A stretch of DNA of 64,000 nt from Gnetum montanum (lineage: Eukaryota; Streptophyta; Gnetopsida; Gnetales; Gnetaceae): assembly GCA_015680685.1 (NCBI GenBank), contig MNCI01001921.1:152919-216918 (forward strand), given 5' to 3'. The notes under the pieces were generated by a model. It did no database searches, had not been told where the DNA came from, and saw only the letters and a program-made list of their open reading frames with translations. This document shows, piece by piece, positions 1-9,849 of this stretch; positions within the stretch are counted from its first letter, which is position 1, and each line of letters starts with the position of its first letter. Made by a program: the position numbers and the translations under genes.

Positions 1-190
1 TGTTTGCAGCGATTACCAAAGGTTGCTCTTGTTTCTCTGTTCAAGGCGATAAGTGTTCCCTTGCTCAGAAAATGCTCTTGTCCTCTTGATCTGCTGCCAA
101 CGAAAAGCGATAAGTGCTCTAGTTTGTTAACTTATCAACTCGCCAACTCCCCGAATTTTTCCCTCCCTTTTGTATATTTGTCAGCCGGGG

Positions 191-200
191 TATTTATAGG
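191..200 (-). promoter_or_regulatory. TATA box of the left LTR
   Basis: Minus-strand CCTATAAATA, followed in element sense by CCCCGG. Its position matches the TATA boxes in both LTRs of the Tat-like element, so it probably marks the U3/R boundary of this partial LTR. Confidence 0.5.
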
Positions 201-413
201 CCACGACACGCGCAACCCTGATGATGCGGGCCCGAATGTCGCGGATCTTGTTAACGCGATTCTTTTGAGTCGGACTGTGACTATGCACAACACACTCGTT
301 TGCATGCTGTGCATGCAAAGTGCAGGCCCATGATAGGCGTGTCTTGGCTGCGTTTGCGCTCATTCGCGTTGTGTTGCGTGTATGAGCGCAACCTAGGTGT
401 AACAACAACGCGC

Positions 414-543
414 TTACGCTCATCACGCAACTGTGCGTGACGCAGCGTAAATGTAACATACACTCTCTACGCAGCTACCCGTGGTGGAGTGCCATCAAAG
501 TGTAACTTACGCTCATCACGCAGCTGTGCGTGACGAAGCGTAA
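414..543. repeat. Two CG-rich imperfect palindromes in U3
   Basis: Two near-identical units at 414-451 and 507-543 begin ttacgctcatcacgca and end tgcgtgacg.agcgtaa. Each reads almost the same on both strands and could form a long hairpin. They sit upstream of the LTR TATA box, where enhancer repeats are common in plant LTRs. Confidence 0.6.
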
Positions 544-680
544 TGAGCGCGTGCTTGCATTCTGATCTACGCACGAGCACGCATCGTCACGTAACGCGTG
601 TAAAGGTCAGTTGTTTAAGCGTTGGGAGAACAAGTGCCAACCCGTCGTGTTTCTCTAGATTTTGCTTTGAACTGTCCTGG

Positions 681-905
681 AGCTTATTACGCTTATTACG
701 CTGCCGTGCGTGATAGAGCGTAAACTTGTCCTTGACCAAATTCGTCTTTAACTGTTTTGGAGCCTATTACGCTTATTACACTGCCGTGCGTGATGGAGCG
801 TAAACTTGTCCTTAGACAAATTCGCCTTTAACTGTCTTGGAGCCTATTACGCTCATTACGCTGCCGTGCGTGATGGAGCGTAAACTTGTCCTTAGACAAT
901 TTGAA
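681..905. repeat. 80-bp tandem repeat, nearly three units
   Basis: Units start at 681, 761 and 841, exactly 80 bp apart, each with ag.tattacgct, gccgtgcgtgat.gagcg and taaacttgtcctt. The third unit breaks off at about 900. A fragment at 661-680 matches the end of the unit, so the array may begin slightly earlier. It lies in the U3 part of the partial LTR. Confidence 0.8.
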
Positions 906-1029
906 GCGTGTTCTCGCTCAAATTACGAATCTTCGCCTGAGGCCGACCCGTAATTTTCATGGTGTTTCAATCTGCACATACAACATAGTCACAAATGAGC
1001 AAGTATAGATAAACCACAATGTAGTTAAT

Positions 1030-2465
1030 ACCTTGCCTCAATATGAGGTGCATTGGCTGAGTTGTGGTTATGGAAAAAATTGGTTTGGAGATTTATCATA
1101 GGTGACTACCCAAGGTGTAGGGGTTAGGCAAATAGTAAAATGGAGAAAATTGAAAAATTTGTGCCAGGCCCCCAAGACTAAGAGTTAACCTTCGGTAGCT
1201 ATATGATGGAAAAATATGAGGAACAAGAAAGACAGGAAAAAATAACAATAGAAACGTCAATAAAATGGATGTCATGGATGGGGATGAAACAAGAGATGAT
1301 TGATTATAGGAAATGTTTAAGGAAAAGAACTTAATAATTGGATAAAAAAGGAATGCCAGTGGTTCCTCCCCAAAGCAAGCTCATGCCTTTTATGCCCTAA
1401 CAAACCCACAAACCAAACAGTCCATAGGCTCTAGGAATGTCATTTGGAAGCAAAAGTTAAAAAATTACCCACAATAATTCACCAAAGAAAAATAATGCAT
1501 CAACCCAGAATGGACTAATGATAAAACCAACAATGAGGTGGAAAATGAGAAGAAAAATGGAGAGGAGAGAATGGAATGGAATCCCAAGAACAAGGTTGTG
1601 TAAATCCCCTTATGTATTTCATGGTTAAGATGAATGATTAGAACTTCATCCCAAATCTAGACTCAAACCAACCACATTCAGTAACCTCGCATCAATACAC
1701 CTGGCCAATCCATCCTCTCAAAGCAACAAGAATGCCTTATTAAAGAGTGACCACCATCCTAAGGAGACTGAGATGGAGAAGTAGGAAGGGAGAAAGGGCC
1801 TTAGTTAGAGGGAACCTTCAGGCATGGGTAAAATGTCTTTCTAGTTTCATAACAAGTTCTTGTAGCCCATATTGATTTATTATGTCTAAGGGGTGTTCTT
1901 TGAATTATCACTTTTCTCCTTTCGTTTCTTTTTCTCTATTTTTTTTTGTGTGAGAACCACACCATGAAAAGAATTATTTTTATTGACTCAACTTCATGAT
2001 ATTTAAACAATGTTAGAATGGCAGAAAACCCGAGAAAAAGCATTCAAGCACCAATGCATCAAATCCCCTTGAAGTCACACCCTTTTCATCCTTTGAGTCT
2101 TTTCTTGGTTTGAAAAATACCCAGCCACCAATTCATTAACAAGTTTACTTAGAAAAAGGGGACTATATAGTTCCAAGCTAAAGGAGACCATAGAGTTGTA
2201 TGGATGAATGGATGACATGGACTCATTGCCTATTTTACTAAAAGAACCATACCTTAATATTAGAATCATAAATCAAAGGTAAAAACCAAACATTAGCAAT
2301 CAATATGATATAATTCAATCCACCATCATGAGCACTTATTAGATGATGAATAAAAGTAAATTAAGAAAACAAAGAAATAATAAAAACATGAACAATGGTG
2401 TAAAAAAAATAAGAAAATTTGATAGAATGTGTAAAACAAAAATTGAAAAGAACTGAGAACCTAGA
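1030..2465 (-). other. Non-coding tract between integrase and env-like ORF, element A
   Basis: No coding frame is visible. The tract shares ordered blocks with 12060-14090, 38774-40690 (inverted) and 48030-49590. Examples are the block around 1032-1075 (taccttgcctc then ggctgagttgtggttatgg), the segment near 1360 with gcaagctcatgcc, and the segment near 2085 with aagtcacacccttttcatcc. It is a conserved structural part of this Athila-like family. Confidence 0.65.
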
Positions 2466-2469
2466 ACGG

Positions 2470-3700
2470 TTAGCATAGGTGGCCATCTCCTCCATGACTA
2501 AGTTCGAAGGAGGAGATCTGAAATAGTGAGCAGGGTTGTCCATCAAGAGAGGTAGCATGTGTACTAGCTATCCTAAGCTCTTGGAAAGGTTTGGTCTGTT
2601 GCACGTTGACCAAAATTTTCTTATCTGGGCTCTCAGGTTTGTATATTGTCATGGCCCTTGAAGGAAAAGTTGCATAAATAATATAAGGTCCTTTCCATAG
2701 TGTTTGAAATTTGGTATGTTGTGGCACATGTGTGGGATTCCAGTAGAGAACCTTATCTCCTAGTTGATATTTAACTTTTTTAATTCTTAGGTCATGACAT
2801 TTTTTATTGAATGCCTTGTGCAATTCATTAGATGATAGGGCAGCTACTTAGTTTTCATCTAGTAAGTTAAGGATTACTAACCATTATTTTTGTGCTAGAT
2901 CAAGGTCAATGTTGAGGTCACATGCCATGGATAGTGTACAAAGCTCAGTTTGAATGGTAAGCATTGGTAATTTACCATACACTAACTCATAGGGAGAGTA
3001 TCCTATAGGGAGTTTCCATGTGGAGCAGTATGCCCAAAGAGCATCATTCAGTTTAATGCTCTAGTCTCGCCTAAACTTGCTAATGGTTCTTGTTAATATC
3101 TTCGTAATCTTTGTGTTGGTAACTTCTACTTGACCATTTGCTTGGGGGTGTTATGGTGTAGTCAATTTATGCTCAATCCCTGAGCATTGCATTAATTTCT
3201 GAAAAGTTGCACCTGTGAAGTGTGTACCATTGTCTGAAATAAGTGCACATGACAGATCAAACCTATTTATGATTTTTGTTGAACAAGTCATGCTAGATTA
3301 TGTACAATCTTTAATAGCAGCTACTTTAGCCCATTTTGTTATGTAATCAATGACAACAATAATATAAGCTTTTTCATTAGACATTGGTGTAATCTGCCCC
3401 ATAAAATCAATTCCCCAAATGTCAAAGGTTTCTAATGGTTGAATCCATTGTTGTGGATCCTCCATTCTAGTAGTCATTCCCCCATCATGTTGATAATGCT
3501 TACAAGATTGGAAAAAAATGATGGACGTCCCAAAATAATGTAGGCAAATAATATCCTGCAAGCAGGATCTTGATGGCCGTTCATCTCCCAGCATAATGAC
3601 CCCCACAAGGACCCTGATGAGTGTCTTGGAGAACTCCTAGTTGATCTATATAGGGAACACACCATCAAACCAAGCCATCGGGGCACACTTTGTAAAGTTG
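2470..3700 (-). pseudogene. Decayed integrase, element A
   Basis: This is the integrase region of the pol polyprotein, which would have joined the cDNA to host DNA. The catalytic core is readable: first Asp in WGIDFMG, second in LISDNGTHFT (about 3225) and the Glu in NGQVEVTN (about 3130). It is followed by the C-terminal part with GDKVLYWNP and LWKGPYII (2823-2640). A tyrosine codon just before HPQANGQ has become TAA, and a tryptophan codon near 3063 has become TAG in the context CTAG. It follows RNase H in normal order. Family assignment is firm, and the gene is clearly dead. Confidence 0.85.
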
Positions 3701-3989
3701 CCCATTGATCTCCATAAAGTACTTGGCTCGGTGAAGAACCTGTTGTTTCTTCTTAAGGTTTAACTCTTGTGGTGTTTTTTGGGTGAGGAGATAGGTAAGA
3801 ATGCTACTATACCAGTTTTTATTCATGGGTGATTGATTATTCACTACAAAAACAAAGAGAAATTCGACAGGGAAATGATCAAAAATTGGATACTCATCCT
3901 CTTTATTGTCCCATCACAACTAAGATAAATGATTAGCAACTACATTCTTGATGCCCTTGTGATTGATCATTGTTAAATTGAACTCTTGT

Positions 3990-5230
3990 AAGATTATAAG
4001 CCATCATATGATATGAGGGCTTACCATTGGCTTATTTTGAAGAACCAGATTGCACTATGATCTATATGTATATATACTTTATATCCTAATACATAAGATC
4101 TAAACTTTTCTAGTGCAAACACTACAACCATTAATTCTTTCTCTATGGTAGTGTAGTTAAGTTGTGCACCAACAATACTTCTACTTGCATAGTGGATGTA
4201 ATAAGGATGCTTTTGATCATCTAACTATGTAAGTAAAACTCCTAAAGCATAGTTGGATGCATTAGTCATGATATGAAATGGTTTGGACTAGTTAGGAACT
4301 TGTAGAATGGGTGTTTCTACTAGCTTCTATTTTAGAGTTTGGAAAGCTAATTCACATTCCCTAATCCACTCAAAAGGTATGTCCTTTTTCGTTAATTCCA
4401 CCAATGGTTTGGAAACCTTTGAAAAGTTCTCAATAAATCTCCTTTAGTAACTAGTATGTCCAAGGAATGATCGAATATCTTTAATAGTTTTTGGTTGGTA
4501 GGTAATTCCTTAGATAATTTTGATTTTCTCAGGGTCTACCTCTATCCTTGTGTGTGAGATTTTGTGCCCTAGTACTATGCCTTCTTGGACCATCAAATGG
4601 CTTTTTTGCCAGTTAAGCCTCAAATTGGTTTCTACACATCTTTTTAACACTTGCTCCAACTGGTCCAAGGCTTGATCAAAGTTTTCTCCATAAGTGGAGA
4701 AGTCATCCATAAAGACCTCTACACCATTTCCTATCTACTATTGGAAGATGCTTAGAACTAATCATCGAAATGTTGCAGGGGAATTGCATAAGCCAAAAGA
4801 CATCTGTTTGTCTACGAATGTTCCCCAAGGACTAGTTAACATAGTCTTGGCTTAGTCTTCTAGGGCTATTTATATTTGGTTATATCCACTATATCTATCT
4901 AGAAAACTGTAATAGCGATGCCTTGTGATGGTGTCTAAGACTTGGTCGAAAAATGGCAATGGAAAGTGATCTTTAAATGTTGCCATATTTAGTAGCTTGA
5001 AGTCTATGCACACCCTCCATTTGCCTCCCTTTTTAGGCACAATAACTAAGGGGCAAACCCATTTGCTATAAAAAATGGGGTATATGAACCCAACCTTGAG
5101 ACGGTGTTCAATTTCTTCCTTAACTACTTGCTTCAGCTTAGGGTTCAATCGCCTCTGCGGTTTTCTTCGAGGCTTCATGGAGGGGTCAGTATAAATTCTA
5201 TGTTGACATATCCTAGGATCTATTTCAATT
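3990..5230 (-). pseudogene. Decayed reverse transcriptase and RNase H, element A
   Basis: The polymerase domain is readable from about 5180 (a basic segment with MKPRRKPQRRLNP). It runs through a lysine/glycine-rich stretch with KKGGKWRVCIDF and the catalytic box FMDD (4713-4702) to the thumb region near 4400. RNase H follows with TNASNYALGVLL and EKELMVVVFALEKF at about 4290-4080. Two TAA codons near 4860-4830 replace glutamines, two adjacent TAG codons near 4737 replace glutamines, and a TGA near 4760 replaces arginine, so most breaks are C-to-T changes. A frameshift seems to follow the RNase H segment. Confidence 0.87.
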
Positions 5231-5789
5231 AATTCATGATATGACCAAGCAAAGGCTTCTAATTATTTATTTATTACCTTCAGTAGTTCTTCTTTCTATT
5301 GAGGAGAAATCTTAACATTGATAATTACTAGTTTTTTGTTTTTAAGGAATGTGTATTCCATACTGATGGGAAATGGTTTCAACTTGAGAGGCTCTTACTT
5401 AAATTTATTAGGGATTTACAACTTTCCCCAGTTGATGCTTTCAAGGTTAAAAATTGGAATTTTGCAGTGGACTTTCTCTAGTGCATCTATGCTATCAATG
5501 TCAGCAAAATTTAAACTCTCAGTTAGTTCCATGCATATGAGTGAACTACTTTCTTGATCAGTTGTTAGCCACTGGGTGTCTTCCTTTTGTGTGGCTACTA
5601 CATATAGGAATCTTTGTATGTTAATCACTTGTGCAAATTGATTGCATGCAGGCAATGCTAAACTTGCACAAACCATAACCTCTACATGCAATTACACCCT
5701 GTGTCACTACATGTGATGCATGGAAATTTCTTTTTCTCGATCTTTCTGAATGTATTTTCCTTTGATATTTCTCTTGAAAGATCATAGAT

Positions 5790-6200
5790 TCCTAGGAGTA
5801 TGTTAGTGATGCTTATCCATGCTCTTCCCATTATGATTGGAAAGTTCCCCTTACCATTGTTTACCTAAATCACTAGGAAGTCAGCTGGGTAAGACCACCT
5901 ACAAATAGTGGTAACAATATCTTCCACCAGCCCTAATTAGATAGTGATGGACTAGTCAACCAATTCTAGACAAATGTTGCTCTTTTTCAATGGAGGTAGG
6001 TTCTAAGCCCTGTACATTTCTTGAGAAATCAAGTTGACACCAAAACCTGAATCCAAAAGAAACTTGCATGGCACATTTCTAGTGATTTGTAAGTATATTA
6101 GAGGACTCCCAGGATTAGAGAATTTCTTGGGAAGGTGACTAGCTTTGATCCAATCAGTGATGGCATGTGTTAGCATGACTATATGTGTTGAGTGCATTGA
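5790..6200 (-). pseudogene. Decayed aspartic protease, element A
   Basis: The retropepsin-like active site reads LLDSGFGVNLIS, with the Asp-Ser-Gly codons at 6053-6045. The downstream flap/hydrophobic segment includes FPIIMGRAWI at about 5830. This enzyme would have cleaved the Gag-Pol polyprotein. It lies between gag and reverse transcriptase as expected. Stop codons follow MYRA (near 6003) and recur downstream. Confidence 0.8.
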
Positions 6201-6329
6201 TTGGGTTGAAGGGGACTATGAAGTTTTAATTGATGCTGAGATGTCTAAGGAATCAATCGCGTGTTATTATAAGGGCTTGGTTGGACTATTGATTCTAAAG
6301 AAAGGTATTTTATTTATGTGATTTTTGGA

Positions 6330-8681
6330 ACCAACAGTAGGTTGAGAGTTAACAGCCCTTGTGGCGTTACATTGCTGTGGTTGGGTAGGGATTTCACCTT
6401 GCATCACAGGAGAAGGTGGTAGTGGAGCTATTGGTGGAAGAGATGCAGCCAGATGAGAAGGTTGATATGCTTGCAGAATATCTCCTCTAGAAGAGGAATT
6501 CCCTTAATACTTTCAAGCTTGGTAGTGAGGTTGAGGAGTGACATGACCAGTAGAGTCACATGGGGAGATTGGCTACTATACGTAATATCCATATGGGTCA
6601 AGTTGCCGGTAAGGATATTATTGCCTTGGTGGTGGCAGGTACCACTGTTGATATTACTTAATTGGTTGTGGTGGAGATCCACTAGGATAATATGTTAAGG
6701 TTTGGTGGAACTGCCTTGGGTTACCTTGAGGATAAGGTAACCTTTGGGGTGTTTTCCTTTTATTTAATTGTGGGTTGAGTGCATACACCCTAGACTCTTG
6801 CAGATGTGAAATTACAAGGTAACAACCCCTACGATGGTCATATTGACATATCTCACATCCACTATCATTATCTATTTCCAAATCCACAACCTCTTTAATG
6901 ATGGAAAGTTTACCCTTACCTCTGCAACGTGCATGTTCAACCTCTTTCCTTTTTCTTTTCTCACTACCTTGCTCTCTAGACTCCTATACTATTTTAAGAA
7001 CAATTTAAAATTTATTATCTAGGAAATCTCACATTTGATCTACCTTTGTTGAAACTTCTGATGTCATCTTTTGGATAGGCAAAGTTTTCCTATTAACCAT
7101 CTCTTTGGGTGGTGACTCTTCTTCATCCTCACAAAATCTTACTCCCCTCTTCGAAAGGGAAGGATCTCAGTTATACTCTTTTACACTTTCTCTCTTCCGA
7201 AGCTCACCTTCTTCCTTAGCAACTTTCTCCAATAGTCTTTGAATTTAATGGAACCTAAGCTCAGATAGTCTCCCTTGGGCATATGTCCCAAGGGTTATTC
7301 TTGTTTCATGCCTAAGCCCATCCACACGATGGTGCAGTTGATCCCTTTATGAATAACCATGCCCAGGATAATGATGTAACAGTACATAGTATCAGCCCAT
7401 GGAAGCATCCAAGGGTTATTTTCCTCCTTGTTTCCAACCTTGGATTTTCTTTCGCAAGTTAGACACTCAGGAGTACGTTTGGTACTTATCATTAAATAGT
7501 TCTAACATAATACTTTACCTACAAATGGATTCTGGTTCTAAAGACCAGTACCAACTTTTTTCTTCTTTAACTAATTTCTGTGGGAACAACTTAAGTTTTA
7601 TTCATTCGTTCTCTATGTTCTATAAGGAACACACATCATGGAATGCTTGTAAATGATTATAAGGATTATCATTGTATCCCCCTTCAAATCGTGGGATGTT
7701 GTTCATATCTAATCTCTTGATCCTACTATATTTGTGATGCCTTGTTGGAATTCTAGTAGCCTTAGTTATGTCCAGAATACTTCAAGTAGTGAGGAGGAGT
7801 TCATCGAGATCTTCTTGTCCATAGCGTCTATGATGCCTACATTGTTCCCTACTCTCCATTCTTCTATGTCATGACTCTCTAGAGTGTGCTCGTCCCCTTT
7901 CCTGGCTATTTCATCTATGACTTTAACGTTGCCTACCTTTATCCACGTAGTCATTTCCCTTATGTATGTGTCTAAATACTGAAGGAGAGGATGAAGGAGA
8001 TGATGAAGGTGGAGAACCATGACCATGACAGTGTCTACTACCTTCTCTTCTACGGTCTCGACTCCGATAGAAATTGTGATTAGAATGTCCACCTTTATCA
8101 TGAGTTCATGTTTCTTTTCCGGATCCTTTATGCCCATGGGTATCAGAACCTAGGTTATGAATAGTGTAATGAAGGTCTTGATACACAACCCCTTGGCCAA
8201 AGTCAAGGGGAGAAACATCGTTGTGTGGCTGACTGCCTAAGGTAGGTTCACCACCCTCATTTTTGCTTAAGACATGTTGGGAATCCTGGGACCACTTACC
8301 CTTCAAAGAGTTATGATGTCTCTCCTGTTGCAAGTTCCTTTGACATTGTGCCTTTGTGGGATGTTATTCTCTTGAGTCATGGTCTTGCACAACGTATTCT
8401 GCATGTAAGTGCGGCATGCCAATTCGTGTGAGAGCATGAAGAAGCATGCTTAGAACTAAATGATCAGGAGGTAACATTATGTTACCTTCTAAGTCTCACC
8501 AATGTAGTTGTTCATCTTGATGGAGGATAAAGGTGAAGTCTAGTATATAATCATTGGGATGAATATATACCACTTGAACTTGTTGAGGGGCTAGCAGATC
8601 AATGTCATGTGTATTATGCCACTGTCTGTTTCTTGTTTCAGACCTAGGTGGTGAGGTGATTTTGTATGAAGAAGGAGACAT
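6330..8681 (-). pseudogene. Decayed gag, element A
   Basis: This would be the capsid/nucleocapsid polyprotein. The probable start is the ATG at 8681 (MSPSSYK), about 115 bases after the PBS in element sense. An early segment is rich in Arg, His and Ser (SRDRREGSRHCHGHGS, about 8060-8010). Next comes a retrotransposon-gag core with FEGGYNDNPYNHLQAFHDVC (about 7695-7635) and KLKLFPQKLV. A Pro/Gln/Tyr-rich tail (LPPPRQ, YPYRQLDPYGYYV) lies near 6620. Sister copies in B, D and F share these landmarks. Many stops interrupt it. Confidence 0.75.
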
Positions 8682-8797
8682 ACTTGTTTATTTAGTGTGC
8701 AATGTATTCTTGTTTGTTATTTTCTCAACCAACCCTAAGGGTTTGTTCCACCAATGTGAATGATTTCCTATGTTCTAGTTAGCGCACAAGCAACTAA

Positions 8798-8817
8798 GTC
8801 CCTAGCAACGGTGCCAA
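8798..8817 (-). other. Primer binding site, element A
   Basis: Read on the minus strand this is TTGGCACCGTTGCTAGGGAC, directly abutting the LTR end. From established knowledge, Athila PBSs match the 3' end of tRNA-Asp (TTGGCGCCGTTGCCGGGGA). The differences are C-to-T or G-to-A changes at CG or CHG sites, as expected from decay of methylated DNA. Confidence 0.85.
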
Positions 8818-9799
8818 TGATGAGTAGTGAGGTACGCCTACACTCAACCATATGAATTTGAGCATTTCACGCATGATCTGATCAAATCCAAGTACTAAGT
8901 GCTTATACACCCTTGTGGAATAAGGATGGGTTAGTTGATTGTTGTCTTCCCAAGATTACCTATATGTCACGATTGTATGGTTAAGTAAGCTTGAGGCATA
9001 TGATTTTTATAGCTTTTATGTTTTTATGTCCTATGCTAGTAGGGAAGGAGAGAGGTAACTAAGTGACTAATTTAACTTAACTACTCATTAACTAAGTTCT
9101 AACTAATTCTAACACTAGCATCCTTTCTCACTTGCTGTACACATCTTGAATCAGTGCAACACTACTGGGATTACCAAACGCTAATCGTTACTAGGTTACC
9201 AAGCATTACACGCATGCTTGAAGTGGTCATGCTTGTCTAATTTAATGATTTTCTTAATTGATTAAAATGAATTGCTATGCTAATAATAGAAATGTAAAGT
9301 GCATAAAATAAAATAAAATAAACTAAATGCAAAAGAAAATAAAATAAAAGAAATGTATAAGAAAAAAAATCTTAAGTGCTGTAAGGATGAATCAAAGAGC
9401 TTGTCTTTATTGCCATACACAAGGTGTGCTCAGGTATATAATGCTCAAAAAAAGATCCATCCACACTTAGACCTCCTATTGTGGGAACTTGGAAAATACT
9501 CTAACTTTCAAATAGACTACAAAAGCGTCACTACTTGACTATTGAAAGATCTCTTCCATTTGTGCACCTAGGCACTGCATTTATAGGCTTGGGAGCAACT
9601 ACCCTAATAATTAGATTAACTGCTCTAATAATTAGAATAAATCCTAAAGAAACTATTAGAGTAACCACTCTAATGATTAGAATAATTGCTAAAGCAACCA
9701 CTAGAGTAACCACTCTAATATTTAGAATAACTACTAGAGTAACCACTAGAGTAACTACTAGAGTAAGCACTCTAATAATTAGAGTAACTACTTTCATCA
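8818..9799 (-). repeat. LTR shared by elements A and B
   Basis: The LTR begins tgatgag at 8818 next to the PBS of A and ends ...tttcatca at 9799. To the left is A's gag; to the right are a purine-rich stretch and B's env-like ORF. It therefore serves as 5' LTR for A and 3' LTR for B. Homologous LTRs lie at 37833, 43822 (+), 46781, 59165 (+) and 62892. A minus-strand TATA box (CCTATAAATGC) lies near 9580. The U3 part carries a palindromic AT-rich array. Confidence 0.8.
9600..9799. repeat. Degenerate palindromic array in LTR U3
   Basis: Repeats of actctaataattagagt and accactagagtaac alternate over about 200 bp. The core ctaataattag reads the same on both strands apart from one or two bases. 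Open frames on both strands here (repeating Val-Thr-Leu-Ile) are artefacts of the repeat, not genes. Confidence 0.75.
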
Positions 9800-9825
9800 A
9801 ATGTCGACCACCCTAATTATGTATT
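9800..9825 (-). other. Probable polypurine tract, element B
   Basis: Minus strand reads TTAGGGTGGTCGACATT just before the LTR start TGATGAAAG. It corresponds to the ttgtgggggtac tract before the LTR at 43822. It would prime plus-strand DNA synthesis. It is decayed, so only moderately supported. Confidence 0.5.
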
Positions 9826-9849
9826 TTAGCTCTTGGTAGACATTCATCC

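Larger units (their letters stand above)
1..969 (-). repeat. Partial LTR of a Tat-like retrotransposon
   Basis: No coding frame here makes sense as a gene. A minus-strand TATA box (CCTATAAATA) lies at 191-200, in the same setting as the TATA boxes of the Tat-like LTRs at 16.8 and 32.6 kb. Upstream of it in element sense (to the right) lie palindromic and tandem repeats, also as in those LTRs. The right edge, ending in ...gtttca at about 969, resembles the ...tatttca end of the LTR at 33660. I infer a related but different family, in minus orientation, truncated by the window edge. It is much richer in CG dinucleotides than the rest of the window, which suggests a younger or less methylated copy. 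The exact right border is uncertain. Confidence 0.55.
970..9799 (-). mobile_element. Athila-like LTR retrotransposon A, 3' end lost
   Basis: Read on the minus strand the order is 5' LTR (8818-9799), tRNA-Asp-type PBS, gag, aspartic protease, reverse transcriptase, RNase H, integrase and a long non-coding tract. The env-like ORF and 3' LTR expected at the left are replaced by the partial Tat-like LTR ending at about 969. Lineage is inferred from the PBS, the FMDD reverse-transcriptase motif and the extra ORF seen in sister copies. Many stops and frameshifts make it non-functional. Confidence 0.8.

Noticed and set aside
4-333. Open frame of 109 codons at the left edge
   Set aside because: It lies across an LTR TATA box and U3 repeats; no known motif, and its sequence is explained by the LTR.
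9531-9816. Overlapping open frames on both strands with Val/Thr/Ile/Leu repeats
   Set aside because: Produced by the palindromic ctaataattag array in the LTR; low complexity, not a protein.
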